DNA from: a virus
IMG/VR virus record: IMGVR_UViG_3300035665_003403
Span: 62,001 to 126,000 of that record
DNA length: 64,000 bases
Strand: one strand, 5' to 3'
This document shows, in pieces, positions 8,232 to 16,581 of this stretch (position 1 is its first letter; each line of letters starts with the position of its first letter). The notes under the pieces were generated by a model. The model had not been told where the DNA came from. It saw only the letters and a list, made by a program, of their open reading frames with translations, and made no database searches. The position numbers and the translations under genes were made by a program.

Positions 8232-9962
8232 TTATAATATCGTTATACCATACCTCACAGCCTCACGCCTCACCAAATAGTCAATTTCAGAAAAATTCAA
8301 ATCACAAATATTAAATTTGAATTGAGATATGCCACCTAAAAATGTACCAGCGAAATTCTCTTCAATCGGTAATCCAAGGTCTCTTGGGTCAGGCCCATCA
8401 AATGTGAAGCTTTCCAATAATCCCTGAGAACCACCACCCAAGCTTATATTGAATGGTACACCGACTTGTTTTAATTTATTATCACCAAGCCTTTTACCAA
8501 TGAATTCATCAAAATCATTTACAACGTATTTTAATTTTCCGTTAACATAAAACATAAGTCTACCTTTTCTTCGTTTACCATAAATTAAATCACACGTATC
8601 ATAAGTATCATTCATTTTAAATCTAACCATAATACTCGTCCAAACATCACCACTTACAACACCACTAGCAGAATACCCCTCTTGAACCGTAATACCACTT
8701 GAATAAGTATCACCACTACATGAACCAGTTACTGTTAACAACCTATATCCAATACTACCATCTGATTTTATTCTAAACCCTAATGCATTATCAACAATAT
8801 CCGCTTCATAATCTAATTCTAGTTTATCTGATGTAAAACCACTGAAGCTACAAGCTGTTTGATTTCCATAACCATCATGACTTCCACCACAACTTAGGCA
8901 TGAGGTACCACCAGTACTTGCTCTACCATAAATCAAGAATGGGTTTGTTGTATTTGTTATTTCTTGTTGATGTGAAGTTACTACAACACCATTACCATCA
9001 TAATTACATGCATTATATGTACCTAAACCATCATGACTTCCACCACAACTTAGGCATGAGGTACCACCAGTACTTGCTCTACCATAAATCAAGAATCCGT
9101 TCTCAATCAAATCAATATTAATAATCGGTGGAGACAATGGAATACCAACATTATAATCACCAGTCAAAACAATATCAGTTTCTTTTAATGTTGTACAATA
9201 TCCAGATACACTATCAGTACAACCACTAGGAACTGTACAACCACTAGTACATCCAGTATTCAATCCTTCAAAAACATTCCAAAATTTATTTTCAGCTCTG
9301 GTTCCCATATAAAAAAAGAAACCCTCATTATTTGGGTTCAAATCATTCAAGGTAGTACCAGTATGTCCACTACAGTTATCTGTTTTATTTAACCAAAATT
9401 CAGCAACCCAACCTTTAGATACTCTATTTGGTAAAACTTCATATGTTGAACCATCTAATTTATAATAACCTTGATAAAATCCACCACAAAATTGTGCATA
9501 TCTACCAATGCTTGTATTAGCACTCAAAATATCTATTGGATATATAACATTACCTGTAAAACCACTAACTCTATTTAATTTTAATCTAGTATCACCAGAT
9601 AAAATAGTTAGTGTTGTTCCAGTTAATGCCGACATTATTTCAGTATTAGATGTTCCAGTTAAACCAGATATATCAATACCACCGTTATCAATACCTGTTA
9701 AACCATATGTTGAAAATGTATACCCAGTATTAATGGCATCACCCCAACTAATTAAACTATATATAGTGTTAGCAGATGTTGACCCAGTAGAATATATATC
9801 AGAGTTAGCAAAATCAAAATAAGAAACCAAACAAGTACCAGATGTAACACCAGTAATGGGTGATGTTATTTTACCATCATTAGCCAATTTAAAATCCCAA
9901 TAATCATGGTTTGATAATTGAAGTTTAAGTTTATTACTATTATAATTATTAATGTTTGTCAT
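8232..9962 (-). CDS. Virion surface protein with lectin-like (LamG-type) fold, candidate fibre
   Basis: This 576-residue protein is rich in Gly, Ser, Thr and Asn. Segments such as GWVAEFWLNK, GFFFYMGTRAENKFWN, WTSIMVRFKMND and GRLMFYVNGKLKYVVND are typical of concanavalin/LamG-like beta-sandwich domains. The middle has a Cys-rich module (CLSCGGSHDG) present twice because of an internal 71-bp exact repeat. It is the middle member of a minus-strand trio (9965..12037, 8232..9962, 7846..8220) separated by 2 and 11 bases. A receptor-binding or fibre role is inferred from composition, fold and neighbours. Confidence 0.65.
   Translation of the reverse strand: MTNINNYNSNKLKLQLSNHDYWDFKLANDGKITSPITGVTSGTCLVSYFDFANSDIYSTGSTSANTIYSLISWGDAINTGYTFSTYGLTGIDNGGIDISGLTGTSNTEIMSALTGTTLTILSGDTRLKLNRVSGFTGNVIYPIDILSANTSIGRYAQFCGGFYQGYYKLDGSTYEVLPNRVSKGWVAEFWLNKTDNCSGHTGTTLNDLNPNNEGFFFYMGTRAENKFWNVFEGLNTGCTSGCTVPSGCTDSVSGYCTTLKETDIVLTGDYNVGIPLSPPIINIDLIENGFLIYGRASTGGTSCLSCGGSHDGLGTYNACNYDGNGVVVTSHQQEITNTTNPFLIYGRASTGGTSCLSCGGSHDGYGNQTACSFSGFTSDKLELDYEADIVDNALGFRIKSDGSIGYRLLTVTGSCSGDTYSSGITVQEGYSASGVVSGDVWTSIMVRFKMNDTYDTCDLIYGKRRKGRLMFYVNGKLKYVVNDFDEFIGKRLGDNKLKQVGVPFNISLGGGSQGLLESFTFDGPDPRDLGLPIEENFAGTFLGGISQFKFNICDLNFSEIDYLVRREAVRYGITIL
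8870..9096. repeat. Pair of exact 71-bp direct repeats in the fibre-like gene
   Basis: Positions 8870..8940 and 9026..9096 are identical and 156 bases apart (52 codons), so recombination between them would delete 52 codons in frame. Each copy encodes FLIYGRASTGGTSCLSCGGS plus the following HDG; the sequence between the copies differs. Confidence 0.95.
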
Positions 9963-9964
9963 AA

Positions 9965-12037
9965 TTAATACCTAACTTGAGTATACTCACATTTACCGTA
10001 CCAATTAATATCCGCTGTATTTAAACCAGTTACATTAACAACAATAGCTTCGTTAGGTACATCAACTGATATTGCAGCTGAGGTTGCAGCCAATGAAGCA
10101 TCACCATGAGTTGATGATAGAGCTGTACTACCAACTAATGATACTGTACCAGCAACATTCTTAACTAAACAATTACCTCTCCATTCTTTAGCATCACCAT
10201 TTGCCACATCAACACACACAATAGTAATGTTAATAAAATAAGTGTGTCCCGTATCAATTGTGAATCTAGCATATGTGCTATCAATATACATTTCTGTTTG
10301 AACATTATTTGTTGTTGCAGTATATAATGGAATAATACCATATTGACCACCATCTAAATTTAAAACATAAGCACCATTACTTCTAGCCCACTCATAATTA
10401 TGTGTGGCTGTTGCATAACCACCAGCATGAGAATAATCAGCATTAGCGGTACCACCATTTTCAGCATGACTACACAAACCATAAGCCTGACCACTACCCT
10501 CAGCATGTGAATTAATACCACCAGCAATACTAATACCTTCAGCATGTGAATAATCACCAGATGCTGTTGACCTACTACCTTCAGCATGTGAATATAATCC
10601 AGAAGCTAAAGTTAAAGAACCCTCTGAATGGGAAGCAACACCAGAAGCTAAAGTTAAATAACCCTCTGAATGAGAAGCAACTCCATTTGCAGTCGTACCA
10701 CTTCCCTCAGAGTGTGAAGCATCACCAATTGATGAATTAAATGAACCCTCAGCGTGAGAGCAATTTCCACCACCAGTGTTATAAGAACCTTCAACATGAG
10801 ATGTTACACCAGTTGAATAATTATTTTGTCCTTCAACATGAGAATAATTACCAGAAGATAAATTTTGACCACCCTCAGCATGGGATGCAAACCCAGAAGC
10901 TGTATTTTGACTCCCTTCAGCATGTGAATAACTACCACTAGCTGTGGTGTTAGTACCTTCAGCGTGTGAATTTAACCCAGAAGCAATATTAGATTGACCC
11001 TCACTATGCGCTGCCAAACCACTAGCTGTTGTCCTAAATCCTTCACTATGGGAATATAAACCAACGGACGTTGAATAAGAACCTTCAGCATGTGATGAAG
11101 TTCCACTAGCTGTAGTAAAACTACCCTCAGCATGTGAAAAATCACCTAAAGATACTGTTTTACCACCCTCAGCATGAGAACCATTACCGTTAGCAGTTGT
11201 ACCACTACCCTCAGCTAAACTATAATCACCAGTAGCAGCTATTCCGCTATTATTTTTAGCCTTAACAGAATGAGTTCCAGAATTACCACTAGTCCAATAC
11301 GTTATAGCACTTAATGCAAACGTACCACCAGTATTATTTCTAAAAGTAGAAACATCGTTAAATTGATTATAAGTTGCACCAGTTACAAAAACATCAAAAC
11401 AACATCCACTTGAACTACCACTTGTAGTACCTGTGTTTGGTGACCAGTACCCTAAACCTTCTGGTGTCAAACAGGTCCATACATAACCAACAGTTGGGCT
11501 ATCACTAATAATTAATCTATTTGTCCTAGTAATACCAGAAACATCCACCCAAATAGTTCTTCCAGTAAAATCTAATGTATTAGCTGATAAAAATTGAACA
11601 ACACTCGAAGTAACACTACCAGTGTATGCTCCACCACCAACATCAACAATTTGAACCACACTAATATCAAAATTAACACCAGAATAAGTTAACACAACAT
11701 TATTATCATCAATAACCGTTGTTGTATTAGATGTAAATATAATACTAGTATTTTGAGTAATACCACTATTTGATGGTGTCAACGCTGATAAAACACTATT
11801 ACCTAATCCCATCCTAGCGTCAAACCAACTATAAACAGTTGTTCCAGTATTACCAGAAAATGTTGAAACATATAAAGTATATTCTTCAGTAACACCAGAT
11901 GAAATAGTAGATGGACCACTAGGTAACAAATTAAAAGGCTGACCAAATATAGTACCACCAGATAATTCAGTAAATGTCTCAATTCTCTGTTTTATTTGTC
12001 TATTATCCGAATAATCTAATTTAGTTATGAATCCCAT
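9965..12037 (-). CDS. Trimeric tail fibre with YadA-head (SHAEG) repeats
   Basis: This gene encodes about 690 residues from the ATG at 12037 (MGFITKLDYSDNRQ). An upstream in-frame ATG at 12223 would run through the divergent gene at 12087 and is less likely. After a beta-rich N-terminus come about 20 tandem units of roughly 14 residues with the core SH(A/S)EG preceded by (T)ASG, the left-handed beta-roll of YadA-type trimeric adhesins. A YEWARSNG junction leads to a C-terminal domain ending EYTQVRY, probably the receptor-binding tip. An ATATTTATA box lies at 12049..12057. The protein is expected in the virion as a trimer. Confidence 0.85.
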   Translation of the reverse strand: MGFITKLDYSDNRQIKQRIETFTELSGGTIFGQPFNLLPSGPSTISSGVTEEYTLYVSTFSGNTGTTVYSWFDARMGLGNSVLSALTPSNSGITQNTSIIFTSNTTTVIDDNNVVLTYSGVNFDISVVQIVDVGGGAYTGSVTSSVVQFLSANTLDFTGRTIWVDVSGITRTNRLIISDSPTVGYVWTCLTPEGLGYWSPNTGTTSGSSSGCCFDVFVTGATYNQFNDVSTFRNNTGGTFALSAITYWTSGNSGTHSVKAKNNSGIAATGDYSLAEGSGTTANGNGSHAEGGKTVSLGDFSHAEGSFTTASGTSSHAEGSYSTSVGLYSHSEGFRTTASGLAAHSEGQSNIASGLNSHAEGTNTTASGSYSHAEGSQNTASGFASHAEGGQNLSSGNYSHVEGQNNYSTGVTSHVEGSYNTGGGNCSHAEGSFNSSIGDASHSEGSGTTANGVASHSEGYLTLASGVASHSEGSLTLASGLYSHAEGSRSTASGDYSHAEGISIAGGINSHAEGSGQAYGLCSHAENGGTANADYSHAGGYATATHNYEWARSNGAYVLNLDGGQYGIIPLYTATTNNVQTEMYIDSTYARFTIDTGHTYFINITIVCVDVANGDAKEWRGNCLVKNVAGTVSLVGSTALSSTHGDASLAATSAAISVDVPNEAIVVNVTGLNTADINWYGKCEYTQVRY

Positions 12038-12048
12038 TTGATTTTTAT

Positions 12049-12057
12049 TATAAATAT
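12049..12057 (-). promoter_or_regulatory. Late-type promoter box (ATATTTATA)
   Basis: On the minus strand ATATTTATA lies 11 bases before the fibre ATG at 12037. A second box on the opposite strand (12072..12080) serves the divergent gene; together they define a divergent late promoter pair and support the 12037 start. Confidence 0.55.
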
Positions 12058-12071
12058 TCTGATTTTTAGTT

Positions 12072-12080
12072 ATATTTATA
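12072..12080 (+). promoter_or_regulatory. Late-type promoter box (ATATTTATA)
   Basis: ATATTTATA ends six bases before the ATG at 12087. If it is a -10 element, the message would be almost leaderless. Confidence 0.5.
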
Positions 12081-12086
12081 TATTGT

Positions 12087-12509
12087 ATGATAATCAAAAA
12101 AAAAATATTTGAAAATATTGATATAACTGAGCTGGTTAATGCTGATGGTGGTATTATTAGTGGTGATAGAAATGCTGTTTCTAATTCCGAAATAGAAACT
12201 GGACCTGTTGATAAATCATTCAATGATAATTCAGATTATGAAAAAGGTATTTCAACAACAACAGATAGAGCATCAAGATATAGACAAGATTTACCTTGGT
12301 TAAATTCATATTATTCAGGTCAAAGCCCTTTGACTAAACAAACAATGGAAGAAACCATAAATGATTTGGTAAAAAAATCAAATAAAAAGGATGGTGAATT
12401 TGTTGATAAAAATAGTAACAACATAAAAAAAGTTACCAATTATATTGAAAACATTGATTTGACTGATGATGAAATACAAGCAATTAAGAAATATTTAGAT
12501 GAATTATAA
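12087..12509 (+). CDS. Uncharacterised phage protein, first of a five-gene operon
   Basis: This is a 140-residue acidic protein that I do not recognise. It starts MIIKKKIFENIDITELV, has a polar middle (RASRYRQDLPWLNSYYSGQS) and ends in two predicted helices (ITELDDEIQAIKKYL-like). The stop codon overlaps the ATG of the next gene (TAATG), so it is translationally coupled. A late-type box precedes it and it runs divergently from the fibre gene, so a structural or assembly role is possible but not shown. Confidence 0.65.
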   Translation: MIIKKKIFENIDITELVNADGGIISGDRNAVSNSEIETGPVDKSFNDNSDYEKGISTTTDRASRYRQDLPWLNSYYSGQSPLTKQTMEETINDLVKKSNKKDGEFVDKNSNNIKKVTNYIENIDLTDDEIQAIKKYLDEL

Positions 12510-12961
12510 TGCCAAATTCTGAATTACAACATAAATCATTTAGTATTTCACCAGAACAAATTAAATTCTTAGGTTCTTCATCAACATATGAAGCTCTAAA
12601 GATGAAACAAAGTAGGTTAGAAGATAATAAAACTAAAAACCCAGAAGAATTTAATAAAATGGGTGGTGAAAAAACATTATCTTACGTTAAAAAAATTCTT
12701 AATCAAGAAAGAGAAACCATTTATAACCCTAAAAAAATAGCAATGGATACAGGTCTTAAAAATCAATTCAAAAAAGAACATGAAAAAGATAGAGATAACG
12801 CAAATCCAACAGCTGTAGGTGGAATTCCTAAGATGGGTAAGGGTGATTTGAATGACAAAATACTTAATAATAAAGAAGTTTATAACGAAAATTTAAATAA
12901 AAACTCAAATAAGATAAAATATCTAATTGAGTACCTAACAAAAACAACTAAAAAATTATAA
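12509..12961 (+). CDS. Uncharacterised phage protein
   Basis: This is a 150-residue, Lys- and Asn-rich, mostly helical protein (MPNSELQHKSFSISPEQIKF) with no membrane segment or recognised domain. It begins inside the stop codon of the preceding gene and ends two bases before the next ATG, a tight operon arrangement typical of co-assembled phage proteins. Confidence 0.65.
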   Translation: MPNSELQHKSFSISPEQIKFLGSSSTYEALKMKQSRLEDNKTKNPEEFNKMGGEKTLSYVKKILNQERETIYNPKKIAMDTGLKNQFKKEHEKDRDNANPTAVGGIPKMGKGDLNDKILNNKEVYNENLNKNSNKIKYLIEYLTKTTKKL

Positions 12962-12963
12962 CT

Positions 12964-13317
12964 ATGCCAACACCTGGAGGTCAAACACCATTAGAAGTAG
13001 CTGCAATTGCAGCTAGAAACAGCTTAATTGCAATAAACACATATAATGTAATAGCTGGTAACAATTATGGGGCAACTCACACAAGAGCATTAGCTGATAA
13101 CTTAACACCTAACTACGGAAAAGGTACTGGTGGTTACTTAGATATTCAAAACTACTTCGCTGGAAGCGAATGGGATAGAAATGGTAATCCATTGGTAGCA
13201 TTAGGTGGTGGTAGAAATCCAGCACTATCCGATAACCAATCAACTTGGGGTTATGGTCCAGCTCAAAATTATATTGCACCTAATACAAGCTTAAACGTTG
13301 GTCAAGTAATTATTTAA
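12964..13317 (+). CDS. Small Gly/Asn-rich phage protein, possibly virion
   Basis: This is a 117-residue protein, MPTPGGQTPLEVAAIAARNS, with an N-terminal helix followed by a Gly, Asn and Tyr-rich region (NYGKGTGGYLDIQNYFAGSE). The composition is like that of virion surface or tail proteins. The stop codon overlaps the next start. I cannot assign a family. Confidence 0.6.
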   Translation: MPTPGGQTPLEVAAIAARNSLIAINTYNVIAGNNYGATHTRALADNLTPNYGKGTGGYLDIQNYFAGSEWDRNGNPLVALGGGRNPALSDNQSTWGYGPAQNYIAPNTSLNVGQVII

Positions 13318-13799
13318 TGCTTAAACTTTACAATATATTTAATGAGGTTATAATTGAAGAATTAACCCCTAACTTGATATTTGAATCTGTTGATATAAAC
13401 AAGGTTAATGACGCTATCAATGGAAAATATAATGTAAATATTTTGTATAGAGATTATGATGACCCAGCTATACCACCTAGTAAACGTTATATCCAAGTTT
13501 ATAATTTTGCAAAGACAAAAGGTAATGTAACTGGAGGTAATGATGCGATTAGAGCATATCAAATTTTTGGTGGAACAAAAACTAAAAATGCCACTTGGAA
13601 AATATTTAGATTAGATAGAATTGAAGGTTGGTTTCCAACAACAGTTAAGTTCAATAAACCAATTTCTGATATGGATATGTCAATACCTAAGTATAATAAT
13701 AATGGTGATAATAGTATGTCACAAGTTTATAATAAAGTAGATTTTAATAACAATACAAACAATGGAAAATCAACCATCAGCAGACCTAAACAGGCTTAG
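13317..13799 (+). CDS. Phage protein with a WYL-like core
   Basis: This is a 160-residue protein. The segment INGKYNVNILYRDYDD...RYIQVYNFAKTKGN...YQIFGGTKTKNATWKIFRLDRI has the strand order and final 'WKxFRLDRI' seen in WYL-like SH3-fold domains, which are common in T4-like phages as free-standing proteins. Ligand and role are unknown. Its last 38 bases overlap the start of the next gene in another frame. Confidence 0.6.
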   Translation: MLKLYNIFNEVIIEELTPNLIFESVDINKVNDAINGKYNVNILYRDYDDPAIPPSKRYIQVYNFAKTKGNVTGGNDAIRAYQIFGGTKTKNATWKIFRLDRIEGWFPTTVKFNKPISDMDMSIPKYNNNGDNSMSQVYNKVDFNNNTNNGKSTISRPKQA

Positions 13800-14343
13800 T
13801 CATATATTAAGAGCCTCTAAGAAGGTAATGGATAAAGTTGAAACAGGTGACTTTACACCAACAGGAATCAATGCAGAATCACTGGTAACTCATGGTGAAC
13901 TTCTATCCAATTTACCAAGCAATGCACCAATAAGAACAACAAAAGCTAGTCTTTCTGAAGTAGATGAAAGAAATGCTTTGGTTAATGACAAAAACTTAAT
14001 TATGAATTCTAATTTACCAGATGTAGTGAAAAAATATATGATTGATAAACCAATTAATGTTCATGCACCAAAAAGTAAAACTAGTTTCACAAGAGAAGAT
14101 ATATTAGGTAGTGATGCCGATGAAAAACCAATGGGTATACCAAAAATCACAAATATAAAACCCAAAGCAATTACCGAAAACTACAACCCAAATATGATTA
14201 CAATCGATAAAAACGAATTGAAATCATATATACAAGAAGAAATGATTAATTCTTTATTGAAAGAAAGAGATAAGAAATTAATCGATGAAACTATCAAACG
14301 TACAATCACTACCTTGATAAAAGAAGGAAAAATGAAACGATAA
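13762..14343 (+). CDS. Uncharacterised helical phage protein, last gene of operon
   Basis: This is a 193-residue protein starting MENQPSADLNRLSHILRASK, with a charged coiled-coil-like C-terminus (LLKERDKKLIDETIKRTITTLI). It overlaps the preceding gene by 38 bases and is followed at once by a strong terminator. An assembly or scaffold role is possible but no motif supports it. Confidence 0.6.
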   Translation: MENQPSADLNRLSHILRASKKVMDKVETGDFTPTGINAESLVTHGELLSNLPSNAPIRTTKASLSEVDERNALVNDKNLIMNSNLPDVVKKYMIDKPINVHAPKSKTSFTREDILGSDADEKPMGIPKITNIKPKAITENYNPNMITIDKNELKSYIQEEMINSLLKERDKKLIDETIKRTITTLIKEGKMKR

Positions 14344-14345
14344 TT

Positions 14346-14372
14346 AAAACACCCATTTGGGTGTTTTTTTTT
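14346..14372 (+). terminator. Rho-independent terminator
   Basis: AAACACCC (14347..14354), loop ATTT, GGGTGTTT, then a run of T residues. It lies three bases after the stop of the operon 12087..14343 and separates it from the glycosyltransferase. Confidence 0.9.
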
Positions 14373-14475
14373 ATCTAAACTTTACTTAGATAAAAAATAT
14401 GATTATAATTGTTTAGTAATTTGGGAATCAGATTATAAAAAAATAAAGATAAAATAATAAAATTAATTAAAGATT

Positions 14476-15738
14476 ATGGAGAACCAACAAAATATGGCCC
14501 CAGACAGTCGTAAATTTCGCATTCTTGTAGTGCCTAGCGACAGGTCTGGGGTCAGCTGAAGCTTTTTTAGAAGTACAATACCTCATATGTATCTTGAAGA
14601 AAAATATCCTGACTTATTTTCAATAGATATTGATTACGAACCAGACCTTTCAAACGATAATTTCTTAAAGCAATATGATTTGATTCATTATCATAGAACA
14701 TTAGGTTCTTATGAAACTATGGAAGATACTCTAAGGAGATTAAAATCATTTAATATCCCATCAATTATGGATATTGATGACCATTGGGCACCTGGCCAAC
14801 ATCACCCAGCATATTTAGTTATCAAGAATAATCAATTAGATAAGAAGATATTGAATAATGTCAAGTTGGCTGATAACATCACCACAACAACACCATTGTT
14901 TGCTGCTGAGATTAGCAAGGTAAATAAGAATGTATTCGTGTTACCCAATGCGATTAATCAAAATGAATCTCAGTTTATTCCATCACCAGAACAATCCAAT
15001 AGAATTAGATTTGGGTTCATTGGTGGAAGTTCCCATTTGCATGACCTAAAAATATTAAATGGTCTTGTAAATAAGCTTAAATCAGAAGGTTACATGGATA
15101 AAATACAGTTTGTATTGTGTGGTTATGATTTAAGAGGCAACATGACTGTTATAGATGAGAAGACTGGAACACAAACCCAACGTCCAATTAAACCAACTGA
15201 AAGTGTTTGGTACGAATACGAAAAAATATTCACTGACAATTATTCAACTGTAAGTCCAGAGTACAAAGAGTTTTTACTTAAATTCAAAAATGAGGAATAC
15301 CCTAACGTTGCTAACGAACCTTATAGAAGAGTTTGGACTAAGCCAATTACATCATATGCTACTGGTTATAATTTATTTGATGTTTCATTGGTACCATTAG
15401 AAGAAAATAATTTTAATTATGTAAAATCTCAATTAAAATGTGTTGAAGCTGGATTTCATAAAAAAGCTATAGTTGCTCAAAATTATGGTCCATATACAAT
15501 TGATTTAAAAAACATAATTATGTTTGGTGGTGAAATTGATAAAACTGGTAATGCGATATTGATTGATACCAAGAAAAACCATAAAGATTGGTTTACGACA
15601 ATAAAGAAATTAGTCAATAATCCAGAATTGATTAAGATTATGGGTGAAAATCTACATAAAGACATTACATCTAAATATTCTTTAGATGCTGTATCAGAAA
15701 GTAGAAAAGACTTATATTTAAACCTTATTAACAAATGA
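14476..15738 (+). CDS. Glycosyltransferase (GT-B fold) with an in-frame UGA and possible 6-nt translational hop
   Basis: From ATG 14476 the frame reads MENQQNMAPDSRKFRILVVP, then SDRSGVS, then TGA (14557..14559), then SFFRSTIPHMYLEE and onward without interruption to 15738. The uninterrupted part from ATG 14587 is 383 residues. The body has IMDIDDHWAPGQHHP, VFVLPNAINQN, GFIGGSSHLHD and VKSQLKCVEAGFHKKAIV, typical of GT4-type phage glycosyltransferases. In such enzymes the first strand usually reads like ILVVPSD.SGV..FRS..PH, so the codons before the stop belong to the protein. TGA is flanked by identical AGC codons; skipping from one to the other gives SGVSFFRST, the expected length. Alternatives are readthrough, restart at 14587, or a disabled gene. 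UGA is a normal stop elsewhere here. Confidence 0.8.
14495..14568 (+). promoter_or_regulatory. GC-rich stem-loop and candidate recoding site (AGC-UGA-AGC)
   Basis: UGGCCCCAGAC (14495..14505) pairs with GUCUGGGGUCA (14544..14554), with an inner GUCG/CGAC helix. The 3' arm ends on the first base of the AGC codon before the UGA. AGC-UGAA-GCU (14554..14563) can form a small hairpin with the stop in its loop, followed by six U. In 14497..14562 I count 36 G or C of 66, and rare codons such as CGC, GTG and GGG, unlike the AT-rich neighbours. It could also act as a transcription attenuator. Confidence 0.7.
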
Positions 15739-16004
15739 GAATATCACTTTTATTATTTCTATTTTTAATCCTTATGGGTTGTGGTGAAAAAGAATCTGAA
15801 AAACATGATAGGATTATGAGTGAATTGGTTTGCCCAGTAATTCTAATAGGCAAGACAGATAAAGCATCAGTATTACCATCAATTGTTGTTTTAGATGGTG
15901 ATGGTAGAGTTAAAACAATAAGCCAAGGTGCTGGTGATGGATATAAAATGCCATCAGCTATATCTCAAAGTAGAGAAATTGGTGATACTTTAAAAAATAA
16001 TTAG
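15735..16004 (+). CDS. Small phage lipoprotein
   Basis: This is an 89-residue protein with a hydrophobic signal (MRISLLLFLFLILMGC) whose LMGC is a lipobox; the mature protein would start at Cys16 and be lipid-anchored, followed by Gly-Glu-Lys-Glu. The rest is polar with no known domain. It overlaps the glycosyltransferase stop by four bases. Phage lipoproteins may alter the infected cell surface, block superinfection or act in lysis; nothing here distinguishes these. Confidence 0.7.
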   Translation: MRISLLLFLFLILMGCGEKESEKHDRIMSELVCPVILIGKTDKASVLPSIVVLDGDGRVKTISQGAGDGYKMPSAISQSREIGDTLKNN

Positions 16005-16012
16005 TACCTTTG
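16005..16012 (+). promoter_or_regulatory. Bacteroidota-type -7 box (TACCTTTG)
   Basis: TACCTTTG matches TAnnTTTG and is placed 13 bases before the ATG at 16026. A TTG lies 23 bases upstream, slightly more than the usual 19-21. Confidence 0.4.
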
Positions 16013-16025
16013 TTAAAAATTATTT

Positions 16026-16580
16026 ATGTTAACAAAAGAAGAGATAGTAGAAAATTACAAAAAGTACGTTAGTACTGGCCAAAAAAATGGGTTTTTAACT
16101 GATGGGTTATTAGAATTTTTAGGTCCAGACCTACTTAAGGCACCAGCCTCAACAATGAAATCATTAATCAATGCATACGAGGGTGGTTTAATTGAATACC
16201 TTATGCAAGTTACTAATTATGGTATTATGATTAATAACGCATTACCAGAATCGGAAAGAGCCGATAGAAATAGCTTACTAAAAGTTTGCTTATTACACCA
16301 AATAGGTAAAGCAAAATTATACAAACCTTGTACATCTGAATGGCACAAGAACAATTTAGGTAAGATGTATGAATTTAATGAGGATTTAGTATCTATGAGG
16401 GTTGGAGAACGTTCAGTTTATTACGCTACTCAATATGGTGTATCACTTACTGAAGATGAAATGATTGCTATTATTAATCATGATAAACCAGAGGATAAGA
16501 TGAGTGAATATCACAATTCATTAGTTGGTGATATATTGAAATCAGCAATTGTATTTGCATCTAAACACTTAAAAAAATAA
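16026..16580 (+). CDS. HD-domain-like protein with altered metal site
   Basis: This is a 184-residue helical protein. LLKVCLLHQIGKAKLY near residue 90 has the form of the HD-superfamily 'LLHDxGK' motif, but the metal-binding Asp is Gln, and later IINHDKPE and SAIVFASKHL fit the tail of an HD fold. HD enzymes are phosphohydrolases, often acting on nucleotides. The gene is two bases from the dUTPase gene, which suggests nucleotide metabolism, but the changed motif casts doubt on activity. Confidence 0.65.
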   Translation: MLTKEEIVENYKKYVSTGQKNGFLTDGLLEFLGPDLLKAPASTMKSLINAYEGGLIEYLMQVTNYGIMINNALPESERADRNSLLKVCLLHQIGKAKLYKPCTSEWHKNNLGKMYEFNEDLVSMRVGERSVYYATQYGVSLTEDEMIAIINHDKPEDKMSEYHNSLVGDILKSAIVFASKHLKK

Positions 16581-16581
16581 T

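Noticed and set aside
8900-9121. Open frames opposite the fibre-like genes (also 10360..10941)
   Set aside because: They are shadows of repetitive coding sequence on the other strand, with biased His/Gln/Val composition and no start context.
9965-12037. Diversity-generating retroelement target in the fibre gene
   Set aside because: No reverse transcriptase gene or template repeat was found in the window; the repeats are YadA-type protein repeats.
12038-12223. Longer N-terminus for the YadA-like fibre from an ATG at 12223
   Set aside because: It would be antisense through the start of 12087..12509, is unlike a virion protein, and the promoter box at 12049..12057 supports the start at 12037.
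14476-14562. UGA reassigned to Trp (alternative code) as the explanation for the in-frame stop
   Set aside because: Several other genes here end at UGA (for example 18712, 21433, 41813, 41989), so UGA is an ordinary stop in this phage.
14495-14568. Plain rho-independent terminator
   Set aside because: The long stem is separated from the U run by nine bases and the same sequence encodes a conserved-looking protein strand, so a simple terminator is not the best reading, though attenuation remains possible.
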